This document shows, one piece after another, positions 60,731-64,000 of a DNA stretch of 64,000 nt; position 1 is the first letter of the stretch, and each line of letters begins with the position of its first letter. The stretch is taken from assembly GCA_032358255.1 (NCBI GenBank), contig JAULBX010003333.1, positions 62,001 to 126,000 of the forward strand, in the 5' to 3' direction. The position numbers and the translations under genes are program-made. This DNA is from Heterotrichella gracilis. Taxonomy: Eukaryota; Sar; Xanthophyceae; Tribonematales; Xanthonemataceae. The notes beneath the pieces are model-generated. The model was not told the DNA's origin, ran no database searches, and saw only the letters and a program-made list of their open reading frames with translations.

Positions 60731-63700
60731 ATGGAGGATCAGCCAGCAGCAGGCCTGATGTTGCGAAGCTCAAAGTCCTTACCAGATGTAATGGCAGAGT
60801 CTCTGGTTTCTAGTGCTGCATCGGCAAATGGGGGTGAGCCTCAGCCCCCAGTGGGCGACGAGGTGATCGCCAGTGGGAGCAGTACAGAGGAAGGTCAAGC
60901 ACACGCCGAGGACCCAGTTGTAGGCAAGGAGAAGAAGCCTCTGTTCAGCTCCTGGAGGTCCAAGCCCAGGGCAAGCAAGTTTGCAGACAGCGACTCGGAC
61001 GGGGGCACCGGGGGTTCCTCTCGACCGGTGGACCAGCAGCGAATGGTGGCCAGCGCCCCGGTCACGCCTGAGGTCCACCATGGCACACTTTCAGCTGTAT
61101 CCTCGTTGCCCAGCTTTTCCCCGGAGCCGCTGTCCGCCGTGCAGCGGCTACTTGGGGCCACCAACAGGCAGCAGGAGGGGGGGGGCAAGCCCGGGGCGGA
61201 CGCCAGGCGGGTTTCTGTCGAGGATGGGGACAGTGATGACTCCCCTCGGGCCCAGATGGGCTGCTTTGTAGCCATGTTTAGCAACAAGCCCAAGGCCAGC
61301 AGACCCACTCTCCCAAGGGGGAAGCAGTCTAGGAGCGAGTCACCCTCTGTGACTGCCGCTGTGGAGGGCATCTCTCGCGCAAAGAGCCCAGATGGGTTCC
61401 CAGCTGCAGAGGCGCTGTCTCGCAGCCACTCGCAGGGCCTCCCGGCCACGCACCTGTCACAACACAGCACCGCCCACAACAGCGAGGAAGAAGGTGTGTG
61501 CACGCTTTGGTGTTTCTTACACAGGCCTTGTTTTTCTTCAGTTGCTTTACTCCACTGTGTGTGTTTTCACCTTGGCTGATCTGGGTTGATTGTGTGCCTT
61601 ACTGCAGATGCTGAGAGCAACACCAGCACTACGGAGCAGTCTGAAATAGTCCGGCAGCTGGACGCCACCTCCAGCGTGGCTGATGTGGAGAAGGCGCAGA
61701 AGAAGGGCCATAAAAAGTCCCGCTCCTGGTCCTCCACCCTGTTCATACCCAAGATGAAGATGGGGAAGAAAACGACAACCGGGGAGGTGGGTGCAGCTCA
61801 TACTACTTGGTTACATATGTTCCAACAGCACAGCAAGGTTAGCATTCCACCAGTGCACAGCTAGCGCCACCTGGCTCTCTCTTGGCATTGTACCACTTTC
61901 ACGTGTGTGAATTCCGAGGAGATTGGCGCAGCGCATATATGCACAATAGGTCTCTTTACCACGCAGGTCCTCTTATGTCCTGACTGCCCAACACGCCCCG
62001 CACAGAGCGCTTTGGCTGATATATGTGCACACCCTGTTTTTTCAGGAGGGCTCTCCTTTGGACAGCATGGAGCTTGCGTTGCCGGAGCTGCCTGCGGGGA
62101 CTGTGGGCCTGAAGAACGTTGGTACGTGCGCGTTTGCTGCAAACCCTAGGCCCTGAACACATCCTTGGCCTGAAGGACTGTGGTACAAACGCGCTGGGGC
62201 CTGCAGTCCAGCAAACATGGTGTACAGCTGTGTAGCTACCGCATGGATCCTGATGTTGCTTTGGTACATAAATATGCTATTCCGTACTGCCTGGCAGCGC
62301 TGCCAGGCAAACGATGTCACTTGGGAGCAGTACCATTTCCTACGCCTGTTGCAGCACCCTGCGATCAGCACAAGCGGCATGCATATGCACAGCAATTACC
62401 ACAGATCATCACATCTGCGCCCCCATGCAATTGGCGCCCACTGGTTCTGGTAGAGGACCCAGTAACCAGAAGGGCAGTGCCCTTCTCTCCTCCCACACGC
62501 CTGTTCAAGGACAGGCTGCGTGGTTATCATCATACTCACCTGCACCCGCCGCTGTGCAGGCAACACGTGCTTCATCAACGTCACGCTCCAGTGCCTCAAG
62601 TACACCCCAGGCCTGGCTGTGCAGCTCATACCCGACATCGCCTCGCCCAACCCACCACCCCTCCTCTCGGAATCCACGCCCAGCGCCAGCCCAGCCACCT
62701 TGGCCGCTCCCTTGGAGGCAGACGCGCAAGAACCACCACCCCCACCACCCGCAGCAGCACCCGTGGATGGCGCCAGTCAAGCCACAGCAGCAGAACCCCT
62801 TCAGCCTGTGGTGAAAGAGGTGGTGCTCCAAATCCCAGCGGCCGAGACCGCCCCACAGGTTGCAGCAGCGGAGCCGCTCAAGCCAGCGGCTGAGGGCGTG
62901 GTTTCAGTGGCAGTGACGGCGTCGGCAGGGCGCCCGCCGGCGGCAAGCGACGCGCTCCCCGCCCCACCCACCACCCCCACGGTCCCCACCCTACAAGGCG
63001 ATGCGCTTGCGCCGGCGCCAGCCACCAGCGCGCCACCCAGCCCTGTGGTGAACATAACCTCCATACTCCCCATACTCCGGCCGAGCAACCTGGGCCTGAA
63101 CGGCGGGGAGCTGCAGGTGGCACCTGGCGCGCAACCCGCGGGCGAGTCCCCCGCCACTGCCACCCCCCAGGACAGCTCCACCAAGGGTTCAGAAGCCTCC
63201 CCTGCTGGCGAGGATCCCGCCGCCGCCGGCGCCGCGCAGGCGGGCCCGCTCGCCCCGCCACCGCAGCTTGAAAAGGGCGACATTGCCGAGGCCTTCACTG
63301 ATGTCTTCCACAAGCTGCTGGTGTCCCCCCAGGGCAGCGCGCTTGACCCCACGGGGCTGTTGGCCAAGCTAAGGCAGCTTCCCGGCGGTGGGGATTTCTT
63401 TGACGGGGGGCAGCATGATGCGCAGGAGGTGCTGCGCTTTGTGCTGGACAGCATCCACAGCGACCTGGTGAGGGTTTTTGCGAGGGTTTTGGGGGGTGGG
63501 GTGGGCGCTGGGGGCGGCACTGGGGGCAGGTGGCTGGCAGCTGTAGTGCATGCACCAAGACTGAAAGACATGGCCATTTTCTGTCCCGACAGCATGTGCA
63601 CTTGCAACTGTTGAATTGGCTGCCAAGTAAAGCCCGCACGCCAGACATGACCAACCACATTTCAAGTAATTTCTTATTATTCCTATCTATTAATACTCCT

Positions 63701-64000
63701 GTCAGTAAAAAAATGCATGTTATTTTATGCAGTATTGGATGCCTGATCGCAATTATTCAACTCCCTTCTCTACCTGCTGCAGCTCCCTACCCCACCTCCC
63801 GCCCCCGCCCCCACCACCCCAGAGGCCGAGGTGCCGCAACCCCCCGCCGCCACCCCACCCGCCCTCACCCCCCCACCCCTCATGGAGATGGAGGAAGCCA
63901 GTTCAGCCCCCGAGCCCCCCCTTCCCGAAACCCCTGACGGGCCCCCCACCGACGACACCGCCGCGGAGCAAGCCAAGGCGGATGCCGCGTGGGCGGAGTA
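60731..64000 (+). CDS. Ubiquitin-specific protease, N-terminal part (cut by window edge)
   Basis: Exons: 60731-61491, 61608-61783, 62046-62122, 62560-63467 and about 63783 to the edge. The first 330 residues are Ser/Pro-rich and disordered (SRSESPSVTAAVEGISRAKS). The USP fold starts with the Cys box GLKNVGNTCFINVTLQCL, split by an intron after NVG, and continues with the helix block FDGGQHDAQEVLRFVLDSIH. Between them lies an insertion of about 240 residues, very rich in Pro and Ala (AQEPPPPPPAAAP and similar), much larger than the usual spacing. A second Pro-rich insertion (PTPPPAPAPTTPEAEVPQPP) starts directly after the helix block. The catalytic His and Asp lie beyond the window. USPs remove ubiquitin from proteins; target unknown. 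Confidence 0.9.

Noticed and set aside
62801-63658. 285-codon minus-strand open frame opposite the USP gene
   Set aside because: It arises from the Pro/Ala-rich, GC-rich exon read backwards; the sense frame carries true USP motifs.
44661-64000. Functional cluster of ubiquitin genes (UFD1, OTUD6, USP)
   Set aside because: They are interleaved with unrelated genes in both orientations and have no shared promoters with one another; chance proximity in a gene-dense region is enough.

Overview
This is a nuclear segment from a photosynthetic eukaryote, most likely a chlorophyte green alga. Almost every gene is split by introns with clear GT-AG borders and matching phases. The ribosomal protein uL24/L26 reads as green-lineage, ArgC and an aldo/keto reductase carry plastid-type leaders, a DUF1499 protein has a twin-arginine lumen-type leader, and the repeat TTTAGGG (plant and algal telomere type) recurs inside introns. 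I saw no rRNA, tRNA or CRISPR array, and no transposase or reverse-transcriptase gene that I could recognise. The genus cannot be fixed by eye.

The window has two halves. The left part (about 0.5-23.4 kb) is accessory-like. Two copies of a PD-(D/E)XK nuclease-like plus protein-kinase gene (the first looks whole, the second decayed) alternate with two copies of a membrane-anchored six-hairpin glycosidase: kinase(+), unknown gene(+), glycosidase(-), kinase(+), glycosidase(-). This suggests duplication of a two-gene unit. Two long snap-back palindromes, of about 215 and 232 bp, lie at and just behind the decayed kinase copy.

The right part (24.4-64 kb) is dense housekeeping sequence: ribosomal protein L26(-), aldo/keto reductase(+), a disordered multi-pass membrane protein(-), a DUF1499 thylakoid protein(-), a J-domain/ankyrin/SAP-like/TPR fusion(+), UFD1(-), a kinesin-13-like motor with a C-terminal SAM-like region(-), plastid ArgC(+), an OTUD6-type deubiquitinase(-), an RBM42-type RNA-binding protein(+) and a ubiquitin-specific protease that runs off the right edge(+). 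Four pairs are head to head with short shared upstream regions of about 0.4-0.6 kb: L26/AKR, DUF1499/J-protein, kinesin/ArgC and OTUD6/RBM42. Three of the right-half genes (UFD1, OTUD6, USP) act on ubiquitin; I see nothing to suggest this is more than chance.

Exon borders were placed by eye from splice consensus, phase and protein continuity. Ends are therefore good to a few bases for most right-half genes and poor for the two kinase genes.
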